A stretch of DNA of 64,000 nt from CAWATZ01 sp963784995 (lineage in GTDB: Bacteria; Planctomycetota; Planctomycetia; Gemmatales; Gemmataceae), in assembly GCA_963784995.1 (NCBI GenBank), contig CAWATZ010000013.1, forward strand, positions 1,240,001-1,304,000. The letters are read 5' to 3'. The position numbers and the translations under genes were made by a program. The notes beneath the pieces were generated by a model, which saw only the letters and a list, made by a program, of their open reading frames with translations, was not told the origin of the DNA and searched no databases. This document shows, one piece after another, positions 8,439-16,161 of this stretch. Position 1 is the stretch's first letter. The number at the start of each line of letters is the position of its first letter.

Positions 8439-8467
8439 TGGCACGCCACGAAACGCCCCGGTACAAT
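8439..8467 (+). promoter_or_regulatory. Possible promoter of the ECF sigma gene; otherwise empty 8230-8530 gap
   Basis: TACAAT at 8462-8467 lies 17 bases after TGGCAC (8439-8444), about 63 bases before the sigma start. The -35 match is weak. TGGCAC looks like a sigma-54 -24 element, but no TTGC follows at the right distance, so sigma-54 is not supported. Nothing else is seen in the ~300-base divergent gap between 8230 and 8530. Confidence 0.3.
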
Positions 8468-8530
8468 CCCCAGGAAATGCCCCCGGAAGCGCTCAGCTGT
8501 CGGTGGCTCCTCCCAGTGGGAACCGTGACC

Positions 8531-9151
8531 ATGCCCGAAGACAGCACCGTTGAGATCCAGCATTGCCTGGACCGCCTGCGAGCCGGCGACCTCGCCGCTC
8601 GCTCTCGTCTCCTCGACAGGGCCGGCGACCGGTTGCGGCGACTGGCCCACAAGATGCTCCGCGATTATCCCCGCGTCCGCCGCTGGGAGGAAACCGGCGA
8701 CGTCTTGCAGAACGCCGCCGTCCGCCTGTGGCGGGCCCTCGATGAGGTCTGTCCTGTGACTGCCCGCGATTTCTTCCGGCTGGCGGCCCTGCAGATCCGC
8801 CGGGAACTGATCAACCTCGCCGAACACTACTATGGACCGCAGGGTCTGGGCGCCAACCACGCCAGCGTCCACCTCAAGGCTGGCGCGGGCAGGACGTCCC
8901 CCCAGGCCCGCGAATCCGTCGATGGCGGCCACGAGCCGGACCGGCTGCTCTTCTGGGCGGAGTTCCACCAGCAGGTCGAGGCGCTGCCCGACCGGGAGCG
9001 GGAAATCTTCGATCTGCTGTGGTATCAGGAACTGCCCCACGCGGAAGCTGCCGCGCTCCTGGACGTCTCCGAGCGCGAGGTCCGTCGGCGCTGGCGTGCC
9101 GCCCGGGAGCTGCTGCGGCAGGCGTTGCCGGACGAGCTGGGACGGGATTGA
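8531..9151 (+). CDS. ECF-type RNA polymerase sigma factor, planctomycete type
   Basis: The protein has 206 residues. Region 2 is visible around DVLQNAAVRLWRAL and region 4 around LPDREREIFDLLWYQELPHAEAAALLDVSEREVRRRW, with a helix-turn-helix. The start ATG at 8531 (MPEDSTVEIQ) is preferred over one 54 bases upstream because it matches the usual start of the family. It has no anti-sigma neighbour. In planctomycetes such sigma genes often precede a Ser/Thr kinase gene. The kinase here begins 1.6 kb downstream, separated by broken toxin-antitoxin genes and a sigma remnant (10657-10757). It probably activates stress or kinase-linked genes. Confidence 0.85.
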   Translation: MPEDSTVEIQHCLDRLRAGDLAARSRLLDRAGDRLRRLAHKMLRDYPRVRRWEETGDVLQNAAVRLWRALDEVCPVTARDFFRLAALQIRRELINLAEHYYGPQGLGANHASVHLKAGAGRTSPQARESVDGGHEPDRLLFWAEFHQQVEALPDREREIFDLLWYQELPHAEAAALLDVSEREVRRRWRAARELLRQALPDELGRD

Positions 9152-9170
9152 GCCGGGAAAGAGGGTGCCA

Positions 9171-9293
9171 TTATTCCAGCCAGTTCTCGACCCGTAACCC
9201 TGGAACCTGCTCAAAGTCCCGGTCGTTCAGCCGGACGCGCTCGTTGTCGGCGTACTTCAGCAGCGTGAGGTGATCGGTGCCGAGAAGGATCAT
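9171..9293 (-). pseudogene. Internally deleted VapC/PIN toxin remnant
   Basis: The 40-codon frame joins a typical VapC start (ILLGTDHLTLLKYAD) directly to a typical VapC end (RDFEQVPGLRVENWL). About 100 residues that carry the remaining acidic active-site residues are gone, so it cannot be an active ribonuclease. The ATG overlaps the stop of a 32-codon upstream frame (ATGA), as in antitoxin-toxin operons. The stop lies 20 bases from the sigma gene stop, in convergent orientation. Confidence 0.75.
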
Positions 9294-9388
9294 TCCCCCG
9301 GCTCCGGCCGCGCCTGGGTGCGCTCCACGAGGCGGATCTTTTGCCCTTCCTCATCGACTTGCCTCATGAAGTCGCTGCCGGCGACCAT
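9290..9388 (-). pseudogene. Possible antitoxin remnant upstream of the VapC remnant
   Basis: A 32-codon frame starts ATG at 9388 (MVAGSDFMRQVDEEGQK) and ends in a TGA that overlaps the VapC-remnant start. The frame stays open further upstream to about 9450 without a start codon. The family is not recognised. The position and ATGA coupling suggest a truncated antitoxin. Confidence 0.35.
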
Positions 9389-9489
9389 GCCAATCACGCA
9401 CTGCCAGGCGTTCCCGGCCTTATCTGGGCCGGCGACCGGGGATACAATGCAGGGATCGCCGAGTGCTCTTTGTTTCTGGAGATCCTGCC

Positions 9490-9720
9490 ATGGCCATGAC
9501 CGTCGAAGCCATTTACGAGAACGGCGTCCTCAAACCCAACCAACCGCTGCCGCTGCCGGAGCATGCGACGGTGCAAATCACGGTCCACGCGCCCGTCGCG
9601 GTCCAGCAAGCGCTGGCGTACGTCCAGCACGGCTATGGGTTGCTCCGCTGGACGGGCGATGCCGACACCTTGCGGCGCGTGGCCGAGGACGACGAGTTCG
9701 GCATCCTGGAGTCGCCATGA
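9490..9720 (+). CDS. DUF104 (AF2212/PG0164-like) antitoxin, copy 1
   Basis: The protein has 76 residues and opens with the signature AMTVEAIYENGVLKP, then PLPLPEHATVQITV. This is the short beta-barrel DUF104 antitoxin that usually precedes a PIN-domain toxin. Its stop overlaps the ATG of a PIN fragment (ATGA at 9717-9720), which supports that pairing. The C-terminal half (YVQHGYGLLRWTGDADTLRRVAEDDEFGILESP) is longer than in the second copy at 9893. A second in-frame ATG at 9496 is an alternative start. The partner toxin is truncated, so this antitoxin is probably orphaned. Confidence 0.8.
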   Translation: MAMTVEAIYENGVLKPNQPLPLPEHATVQITVHAPVAVQQALAYVQHGYGLLRWTGDADTLRRVAEDDEFGILESP

Positions 9721-9827
9721 CCTTCGCCAGCATTCCCCAGGGCAGCCGACTTTTTCTCGATGCCAATACCCTGGTGTACTACTTCACCGCCGACCTTCGT
9801 TACGGCGCGGCTTGCTTGCAGATGTGA
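9717..9827 (+). pseudogene. Truncated PIN-domain toxin, N-terminal 36 residues
   Basis: The start MTFASIPQGSRLFLDANTLVYYF matches the N-terminus of the intact-type toxin at 10108 (first strand with the catalytic Asp in LDAN). A TGA at 9825 ends it after GAACLQM. Only the first of the PIN acidic residues remains. The start overlaps the DUF104 stop. Confidence 0.8.
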
Positions 9828-9892
9828 TCCGGCCTCTCTCATCGCGTACAATAAGCGCGGACACAGCAATCTTCTGTTCCGGAGGGTTCGCC

Positions 9893-10111
9893 ATGCCGCT
9901 GACCGTCGAAGCGATCTACGAAAACGGCGTCCTCAAGCCCACGGGGCCGCTGCCGCTCAAGGAACACGAGAAGGTCCGCATCACCATCGAGCCGGCCGAG
10001 AACTGGGTTCAGAAGACGGCGGGGATCATTCCCTGCACCGACCCCCAGCTGATCGAATGGGCCGCGATGGACCCCGAACTCGCTTACCCCCCTCCACCTG
10101 AGGACTCATGA
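9893..10111 (+). CDS. DUF104 antitoxin, copy 2
   Basis: The protein has 72 residues and starts PLTVEAIYENGVLKP, then LPLKEHEKVRITIEP. It is a paralogue of the copy at 9490. GGAGG lies 8 bases before the ATG, and a TACAAT hexamer (9847-9852) about 45 bases upstream could serve as -10. The ATGA overlap at 10108-10111 couples it to the PIN gene downstream. The tail PPPPED is typical of a flexible antitoxin end that would occupy the toxin. Confidence 0.82.
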   Translation: MPLTVEAIYENGVLKPTGPLPLKEHEKVRITIEPAENWVQKTAGIIPCTDPQLIEWAAMDPELAYPPPPEDS

Positions 10112-10662
10112 TCTTCACCGCCCTGCCCACCGGCGCGGCGGTCTTCGTGGATGCCAACCCGCTGGTCTATCACTTTTCGCGTCATCCTCAGTTCGGGGCC
10201 GCCTGCACGACTTTCCTCGATCGCATTGAGCGCGGCGATCTGTCCGGCTTTACCACGATCCCCATCCTGAGCGAAACCGCTCACCGGCTGATGACCTTGG
10301 AGGCCATCACACTCCTGGGCTGGCCGGCCGCGGGCATCGGCAATCGCCTGCGGACGCACCCTACCGAGGTAAGCCGCCTGACCCTCTTCCGCCAGTCCAT
10401 CGAGCAAGTCCTCCAGGGCAAAATCCAGGTTTTACGAGACTTTAGCAACAGTGATGAAGGAACTGGCCCGCCCCCACCGAGCTTGCTCGGTGGAGCGCAT
10501 GATTTTGCACTACCAGGACATGCGGCGCCGCGCTCCTGCCGTAGTGCAAAATCATGCGCTCCACCGAGGCAAGCTCGGTGGGGGCGGCCCCAGGATCTTT
10601 TGCCAGACCCGGTGGGCAGGAATGGCAACAAAGTGCTGGAAGGCAGCGCCGCTTGCTGGTAG
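10108..10662 (+). pseudogene. PIN-domain toxin, C-terminally truncated by palindrome-bearing DNA
   Basis: Residues 1 to about 112 are a normal PIN/VapC-type ribonuclease head: FVDANPLVYHF, ILSETAHRLMTLEA, GWPAAGIGNRLR, ending near GKIQVLRDF. From about 10445 homology stops and the frame runs into a 124-bp palindrome (10465-10588) and on to a chance stop at 10662. The C-terminal third, with the last acidic active-site residues, is missing. It is probably inactive. Confidence 0.78.
10465..10588. repeat. 124-bp palindromic element within the truncated PIN gene
   Basis: The left arm (10465-10513) and right arm (10541-10588) are near-perfect inverted copies: GAGCGCATGATTTTGCAC in one pairs with GTGCAAAATCATGCGCTC in the other. 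The loop is about 27 bases. It sits where the PIN homology ends, and no PIN C-terminus follows, so its arrival came with a deletion. It is a MITE- or REP-like element. Confidence 0.85.
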
Positions 10663-10757
10663 AATGCCCAGGAAATGGCCACCCCGAAGAACTCGCCGGT
10701 CGGTAGCCCCCGAGAGCTGCCGCGGCAGCTGTTGCCGGACGAGTGGGGCAGGATTGA
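10657..10757 (+). pseudogene. Remnant of a second ECF sigma gene (start joined to end)
   Basis: Bases from about 10657 align with the start region of the sigma gene (8462-8515; shared CCCAGGAAATG). Bases 10711-10757 align with its last codons and stop (9111-9165; shared GTTGCCGGACGAG and GATTGAGCCGGGA). About 590 bases of the gene body are missing. It ends 20 bases before the kinase start, the position a cognate sigma would be expected to take. Confidence 0.72.
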
Positions 10758-10778
10758 GCCGGGAGAGGGTTCACCGCA

Positions 10779-13700
10779 ATGACGCGAAATGCGCACGTCG
10801 ATGAGCTGATTTCGCGGTACGAAACCGCACAGACCGGGGGGCATCCTCTGAGCCCCGAGGAGCTGTGCCGCGATTGTCCCAACTTGCTGGACGAACTGAA
10901 GCGCCGGCTGGCGAACCTGGCGTCGATGGACGGCCTGCTGGCTTCCGGACGGGAGCGGACCAGCCCCGAGCGGCCGCCGTGGGACGCGGCTCCAACCGCG
11001 GAGCCGCCGCGAATCGAGGGGTGTGAGGTCCTCGGCGAGCTGGGCCGGGGCGGCATGGGCGTGGTCTACCAGGTCTGGCAAACCCGGCTCAACCGGATGG
11101 CGGCCCTCAAGATGATCTCCGCCGGGGCCTGCGCCAGCTCTGCCGAGCAGGTCCGCTTTCTCACCGAGGCCGAGGCCGCTGCCCGCCTGCAGCACCCCAA
11201 CGTCGTGCAGGTCTACGAACTGGGCGAATACAACGGCCAGCCCTACCTGCTGCTGGAACTCGTCGAGGGCGACAGCCTCGCCGACAGGCTGGCCGACTCC
11301 TCGTTACCCGCGCCAGGCCGCCCAGCTGGTCGAGACCCTGGCCCGGACCATGCACTACGCTCACGGCCGGGGTGTCATTCACCGCGACCTGAAGCCGGCC
11401 AACGTCCTGCTGGCCACGGACGGCACGCCCAAGATCACCGACTTCGGCCTGGCCAAGCTGGCGATTGACGGCAATGGCCACACGATCAGCGGGGCCATCC
11501 TCGGCACCCCCAGCTACATGGCGCCCGAGCAGGCGACGGGCCAGACCGGTCTGACCAGCCCGGCTATCGACGTCTACGCGTTGGGAGCGATCCTGTACGA
11601 GATGCTCACCGGCCGGCCGCCCTTCCGGGGGACGACGACCATCGATACCCTACAGCAGGTGCAGCATCTGGACCCGGTGCCGCCGCGCCGGCTCCAGCCC
11701 AAGGTGCCGCGCGATCTGGAAACCATCTGCCTGAAGTGCCTGGCGAAGGAGCCGCGGCGGCGTTATGCGACCGCGGCCGACCTGGCCGACGACCTGAGGC
11801 GCTTCCTCGACGGCGACTCGATCCACGCCCGCCCCGCCGGCCGGGCCGAGCGCGCGGTCAAGTGGGCCCGGCGGCACCCCGCGCTGACGGTGCTGCTCGC
11901 GGCGGCCGGGATCCTGCTGCTCGGCCTGGTTGGGTACACGGTCCAGCGCCAGCACGATTACGAGCTGGTCAAGTCTGAGCGCGACAAGGCCCGAGCGGCC
12001 GAGACCCTGGCCCGGCAGCACGCGGCCGAGGCCCAGGTCGAGCGCTATGCGGCCCGCACCCGCCTGGCCAGCCGGCTCTTCAACGCCGGCGACGTCTTTC
12101 AGCTGCCGGAGCTGCTCGACCCGTTTCAGAAGCCAGAAGGCGCGGCCGGCGACTGTCGGGGTTTCGAGTGGTGGTATCTGCGGCAGTATCGCCAGGAGGC
12201 CAGGCCGCCCCTGGCGGCGCACGATGGTCCGGTCCATTTTTTGGCTTACTCCGCGGACGGGCGCTTGCTCATCACCGCTGGCCACGGCAAAGACGGTGAA
12301 ACGCTCGTGGTCCGAGACCTGGCCAGCGGGGCACCACGCTGGCACCAGTTCGTGCCCGGCCGCATTGACGGTTTTAGCTGGTCGTTCGGGGCCTATGCGC
12401 CCGGCGGAGCCGTGGTGGCGGGGGTCAACCGGGACGGAACGATCTCTCTCTGGAACCTCAACACCGGCGTGGTCCAGGCACATCTTCCCATCAAGCAGGT
12501 CCAGTGCATCGGGCTTTCGTCCGATGGACGCTTGGTCGCTGTGAGAAGCGAGAGGACCTTGACAATATGGGATACAACCACAGGCACACCGCCACGACCC
12601 TTGGCGGCTGCTGCTGGTCCCCTGGCCTTCACGCCGGACGGCCGGACGCTCGTGGTGGGAGGTAACACCGACGCCTTTCGCGGACTGCAGTGGTGGGACC
12701 TGGCCAACGGGAAGCTGCTCGCGGAGGTCCGCACCGAGGTCGGTGTCCAGGATCTGACCTGCTCCACGACCGGAGCTTACCTTGTCGTGTTCCTGGGAGA
12801 CCACCGGGGCGAAATCTGGGACGCCAGAGAGCGCGTGCCGCTTTCCTGGGCCAGCATTGGTCACGTTTCTTCGCTGGCCATCTCCCCCGACGAGCGGACG
12901 GTGGCCACCGGGGAAGAGGAAGGCCGGGTCCGGCTCTGGGACCTCCCCGCCCGTCGGATCCGAGCCCAGTACCACTGGCAGGCCAACAGGATTGGGCCGC
13001 TCGCCTTCTCCCCGGATGGTCGCACCCTGGCAGTCGCCAACTCGGAGGGCCAGGTCTACCAGATCGACGCGACGGCCTGGACCGTTCCGGAACGCCTGCA
13101 AACAGACCAGCCCGCCCCCGTGCATGGCGCCGTCTGGTCTCCGAACGGCGGGACCCTGGCAGTGGGTTATGAGAATGGCCCGATCCAGTGGATCGACCTG
13201 GAAACGGGCCAAGTTCAAAGGCTGGAGGGCGTTGCACGTCATACCCCCCATACCATGGCCTTCTCTCCCGATAGACAGACTTTCGCCGCCTTCGCTTTCA
13301 CGGAGCGGCGGGTGCGATTCTGGGACACAAGAAATGGCCAGCCGAACGGTGTCACGGCCGCCCATGCTGCGCCGCTGGCTGACCTCGCCTTCTCTCCGGA
13401 CGGTAGCCGCCTGGCTACCGTCGATCGGACAACGGTTCGGCTCTGGGACGTGCCGACGCGAATCGAGTGTTGCGAACCAAAGAATGGGCCGTATCGGCAC
13501 GTGGCCTTTCCTCCCGGCGGTCGTTACCTGCTCACGGCGTCGGAAGAGGGAGTGCAGGTCTGGGACCTGAGTGCAGGCCAGCTGCCACAACGGCCGTGTT
13601 GTTCCGTGCGCGTGGAACACGGCGTGAGCTGCCTGACGATCGCGCCAGATGGCCGAAGAGTTGCCGTGGGCGGCAGGGGCGCCATGGTCGAGTTCTGGCA

Positions 13701-15051
13701 GCTGTCGCCCGATGGGAAGTTGACCCGCGACGTGCCGGCCAGGCGATACGGATGGGGGGCAAATCTGGATTCGCATCGTGTATCCGGGCTGCATTTTGAA
13801 CCAGGGGGAGCAACGGTGCTCACTGTCAACGAGAGCGGACATCCAGTCTTCTGGGAAGCGCCATCAGGTCGGCATCGCGCCTGTATGAAGACAGGTGTGG
13901 AACACGTGTCACTCTCTCCAGACGGCAACAGGCTGGCCGCGGTCAGCCGCGAGAGGGCTCTGTACCTCTGGGACCTGCGAACCTGGCGGGTGTCGCGCCT
14001 GCCCGGGCAACAGCTGTGGCCAGTCACTTCGCTGGTCTTTACCCCGGACGGCAGCCTCGTCACCGGCGCCAGGGCTCCAGGCCGCCGCATCCGCGGTGAT
14101 AATTGGGGGTTCATCAAAAGTTACGATTGCGCGCCCCTCATCGACCCGACGGAAAGCGTGCGCGTATGGAAAGGGGCGACCGGCCAGGAGGTCCTCCCAT
14201 CAGGGCTGCCGGCAGGGGAAAAAACCATGGCCCCTCCCGCCATCATGGCCTGCTCGTCAGACGGCCGAACCGTGGCTGGAGGGTGTGAAGACAGCAGTGT
14301 GTGGATCTGGGACCGACCGCAGGGGAAACAAACGGTGCGTCTCTTCCTCAACGATGCCTCGCGGGATTTCGCCCAGCTCTACGAGTCGTTTCGGGCTCTT
14401 GTCCCGCAAACCAGCCCGGATTATGGCAGTCACAGCGAGGCCGTGCGGGCCCTCGCCTTCTCCCCCGATGGTCACTGGCTAGCCGTGGCTGGCAGCCGCG
14501 GCTCGGTGCGGATCTGGAAGACCAGCGACTGGGAGAAGCCTCGGACTCTGCCGTGCGAGCGCGTCGCCGTGACCTGGGTCGCTTTCACCACGGACAGCAA
14601 TCGGCTGGCCGTGAGCCAGGGCGGAGTGGTTCGGCTCTGGGACGCGGCTACCGGCGAGTCCTGCACGGCGTTCGGCACGCCGGAGGACGCCCCGGTGCTG
14701 TGCGGGGCCTTCGCGCCCAACGGCCGGCTGCTGGCGACCGGCTCGAAGGACCACAGCATCCGCCTGTGGGACGTGGACACGGGCAAGCCCATCGCTCGCC
14801 TGGCGGGTCACCAGGATCGGGTCACCGGCCTGGCGTTCACGCCGGACGGCAAGACGCTGGCCTCGGGCAGCTGGGACCGGAGCGTGCGCCTGTGGAGCGT
14901 GGCCGTGGCCGAGGAGGTGGCCCTGCTGGAGGGACACGCCGGCAAGGTCCAGGCCCTGGCGTTCGCGCCCGATGGCCAGGTCCTGGCATCGGGAAGCCAC
15001 AACGGCAGCGATACCGGCGAAGTGCTTCTGTGGCGGGCCAGGCGACCCTGA
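10779..15051 (+). CDS. Transmembrane Ser/Thr protein kinase with WD40 repeats (one frameshift)
   Basis: The protein would have about 1424 residues. A kinase domain spans roughly residues 80-350: glycine loop GRGGMGVVY, lysine in AALKMI, catalytic HRDLKPANVLL, DFGLAK and GTPSYMAPEQ. A membrane helix (LTVLLAAAGILLLGLVGYTV) lies near residue 370-388. The remaining ~1000 residues are WD40-like repeats (for example AFSPDGHWLAVAG, VRLWDVDTGKP), a propeller sensor or scaffold outside the cytosol. At about 11309-11313 the frame shifts: CCCGCGCC probably should be CCCGCGCGCC (two bases missing in a GC run), restoring LPARQAAQLVETLA. Either a consensus error or a recent inactivation. The upstream ECF sigma is its likely functional partner. 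Confidence 0.88.
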
Positions 15052-15412
15052 CCACTGTCGCCAGGAGCTACTAACCCACGAAGAGCCAAAAGAGGACCCG
15101 AAGCGAAGGCGTGTGCTGCTGGCGTGGTGGCGGTGTTGCTTTTTTGTCATCGGTGGGGCAAGCACGGACACGCACAGGCCTTTCCTGGCGAGACCGCCAG
15201 CATTCTGCGCCGTTGGCGGTGTGGCGGTCTCACTCCTTGGGTCTCCCTCTCCCCTTTCTCCCCATCATCCCTGTCGGTCAGGAATTTCCTTTGCACGGGC
15301 CCGGGCGTCGGGATACAGTACCCCTATCCATGAAACAATTGAGGGGGCGTTCTCCCCAATTCGGTCTCCGACACTCAGAATCCGCCCCCAGAGCGACGTG
15401 GAGGAGCTTGCC
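15052..15412. other. Gene-free stretch
   Basis: No coding frame with recognisable content is seen in these 361 bases. The only signal noted is the candidate promoter at 15291-15319. No large palindrome is present, unlike most other long gaps in the window. Confidence 0.5.
15291..15319 (+). promoter_or_regulatory. Candidate sigma-70 promoter of the DoxX gene
   Basis: TTGCAC (15291-15296), 17 bases, TACAGT (15314-15319). It lies 94 bases before the DoxX start and points at it. Confidence 0.45.
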
Positions 15413-16045
15413 ATGTTCAAGGATCTCGCCTCCCTGGTCCTGCGATTGGCCCTGGCCGCGATCTTCATCTACCACGGTCAAGAGAAAATCTTCGGCCGGG
15501 ACAACTTCTGGGGAACCAGCTGGGCGGTGAACTTCTTCAAGAAGGAAGCAGAGCCGCCCCGGGAATTGCTTGAGCCGGACAACCTGAAGGAGCTGCAGAG
15601 ACTCCTGGAGAAAGAGAAAAACAAAAAGGTCGATCCCGAGGACCTGAAGCATACCATCGCCGCTTTCTACGAACACAAAGAGACTCTGCCGCCGGTGACC
15701 CTGGGCTATTTCTGGGCCCAGCTGGCCGTTGCCTGGGGCGAGCTGGTCGGCGGGGTGGCCTTGCTGCTGGGTTGCTTGACCCGGCTGGCCGCCCTGGGAT
15801 TGATCGTCATCCAGGTCGGCGCCATCGTCACCGTCACCTGGACGCGAGGCTTTCTCCACGCCGGCGGCGGCTACGAATACAACCTGGCCTTGCTGGCGAT
15901 GTGCCTGGCCCTGGTGCTGCAAGGCGGCGGCCTGCTCGCCGTGGATCGATTGTGGTGGCGCAAACCCAAACCCACGGCTCCCCCGAAGTCCGCGGAAGTA
16001 CACGCCGGGGCCGGAAGCGAAGTAGGAGTCGTGCCAGGCCGGTGA
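15413..16045 (+). CDS. DoxX-family membrane protein
   Basis: The protein has 210 residues. GGAGGAG lies 6 bases before the ATG. Helix 1 is LVLRLALAAIFIYHGQEKIFG, and GQEKIFG-type endings are characteristic of DoxX. A charged ~60-residue insert (LEPDNLKELQRLLEKEKNKKVDPEDL, positions ~45-80) separates helix 1 from three further helices (VAWGELVGGVALLLG, AALGLIVIQVGAIV, NLALLAMCLALVL). DoxX proteins sit in the inner membrane and are linked to thiol or redox homeostasis; the substrate is unknown. It precedes the two adaptor/RND fusions but has its own promoter-like site and a ~115-base gap to the next gene. Confidence 0.85.
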   Translation: MFKDLASLVLRLALAAIFIYHGQEKIFGRDNFWGTSWAVNFFKKEAEPPRELLEPDNLKELQRLLEKEKNKKVDPEDLKHTIAAFYEHKETLPPVTLGYFWAQLAVAWGELVGGVALLLGCLTRLAALGLIVIQVGAIVTVTWTRGFLHAGGGYEYNLALLAMCLALVLQGGGLLAVDRLWWRKPKPTAPPKSAEVHAGAGSEVGVVPGR

Positions 16046-16068
16046 GGGCGGCTTCTAACCTGCAGAGC

Positions 16069-16098
16069 TTGTCATCCCGTTGCCAGGCGGGCTATGAT
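16069..16098 (+). promoter_or_regulatory. Candidate sigma-70 promoter of the first adaptor/RND fusion
   Basis: TTGTCA (16069-16074), 18 bases, TATGAT (16093-16098), 64 bases before the ATG at 16162. Confidence 0.5.
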
Positions 16099-16161
16099 TG
16101 CGGGAAGCCGTGCGCTCTTCGCCTGGGTCTGTCCTTCCTTCGCCAGACACGAGGATTCGTC

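Noticed and set aside
8439..8467. Sigma-54 promoter for the ECF sigma gene
   Set aside because: TGGCAC is present but no TTGC follows at the required distance.
11300..11320. Programmed frameshift in the kinase
   Set aside because: No slippery heptamer, and the change removes two bases from a GC run; the pattern matches other shifts in the window that look like errors.
11650..13842. 730-codon minus-strand frame opposite the kinase/WD40 gene
   Set aside because: The composition mirrors the plus-strand gene, which has unmistakable kinase and WD40 motifs; the opposite frame has none.
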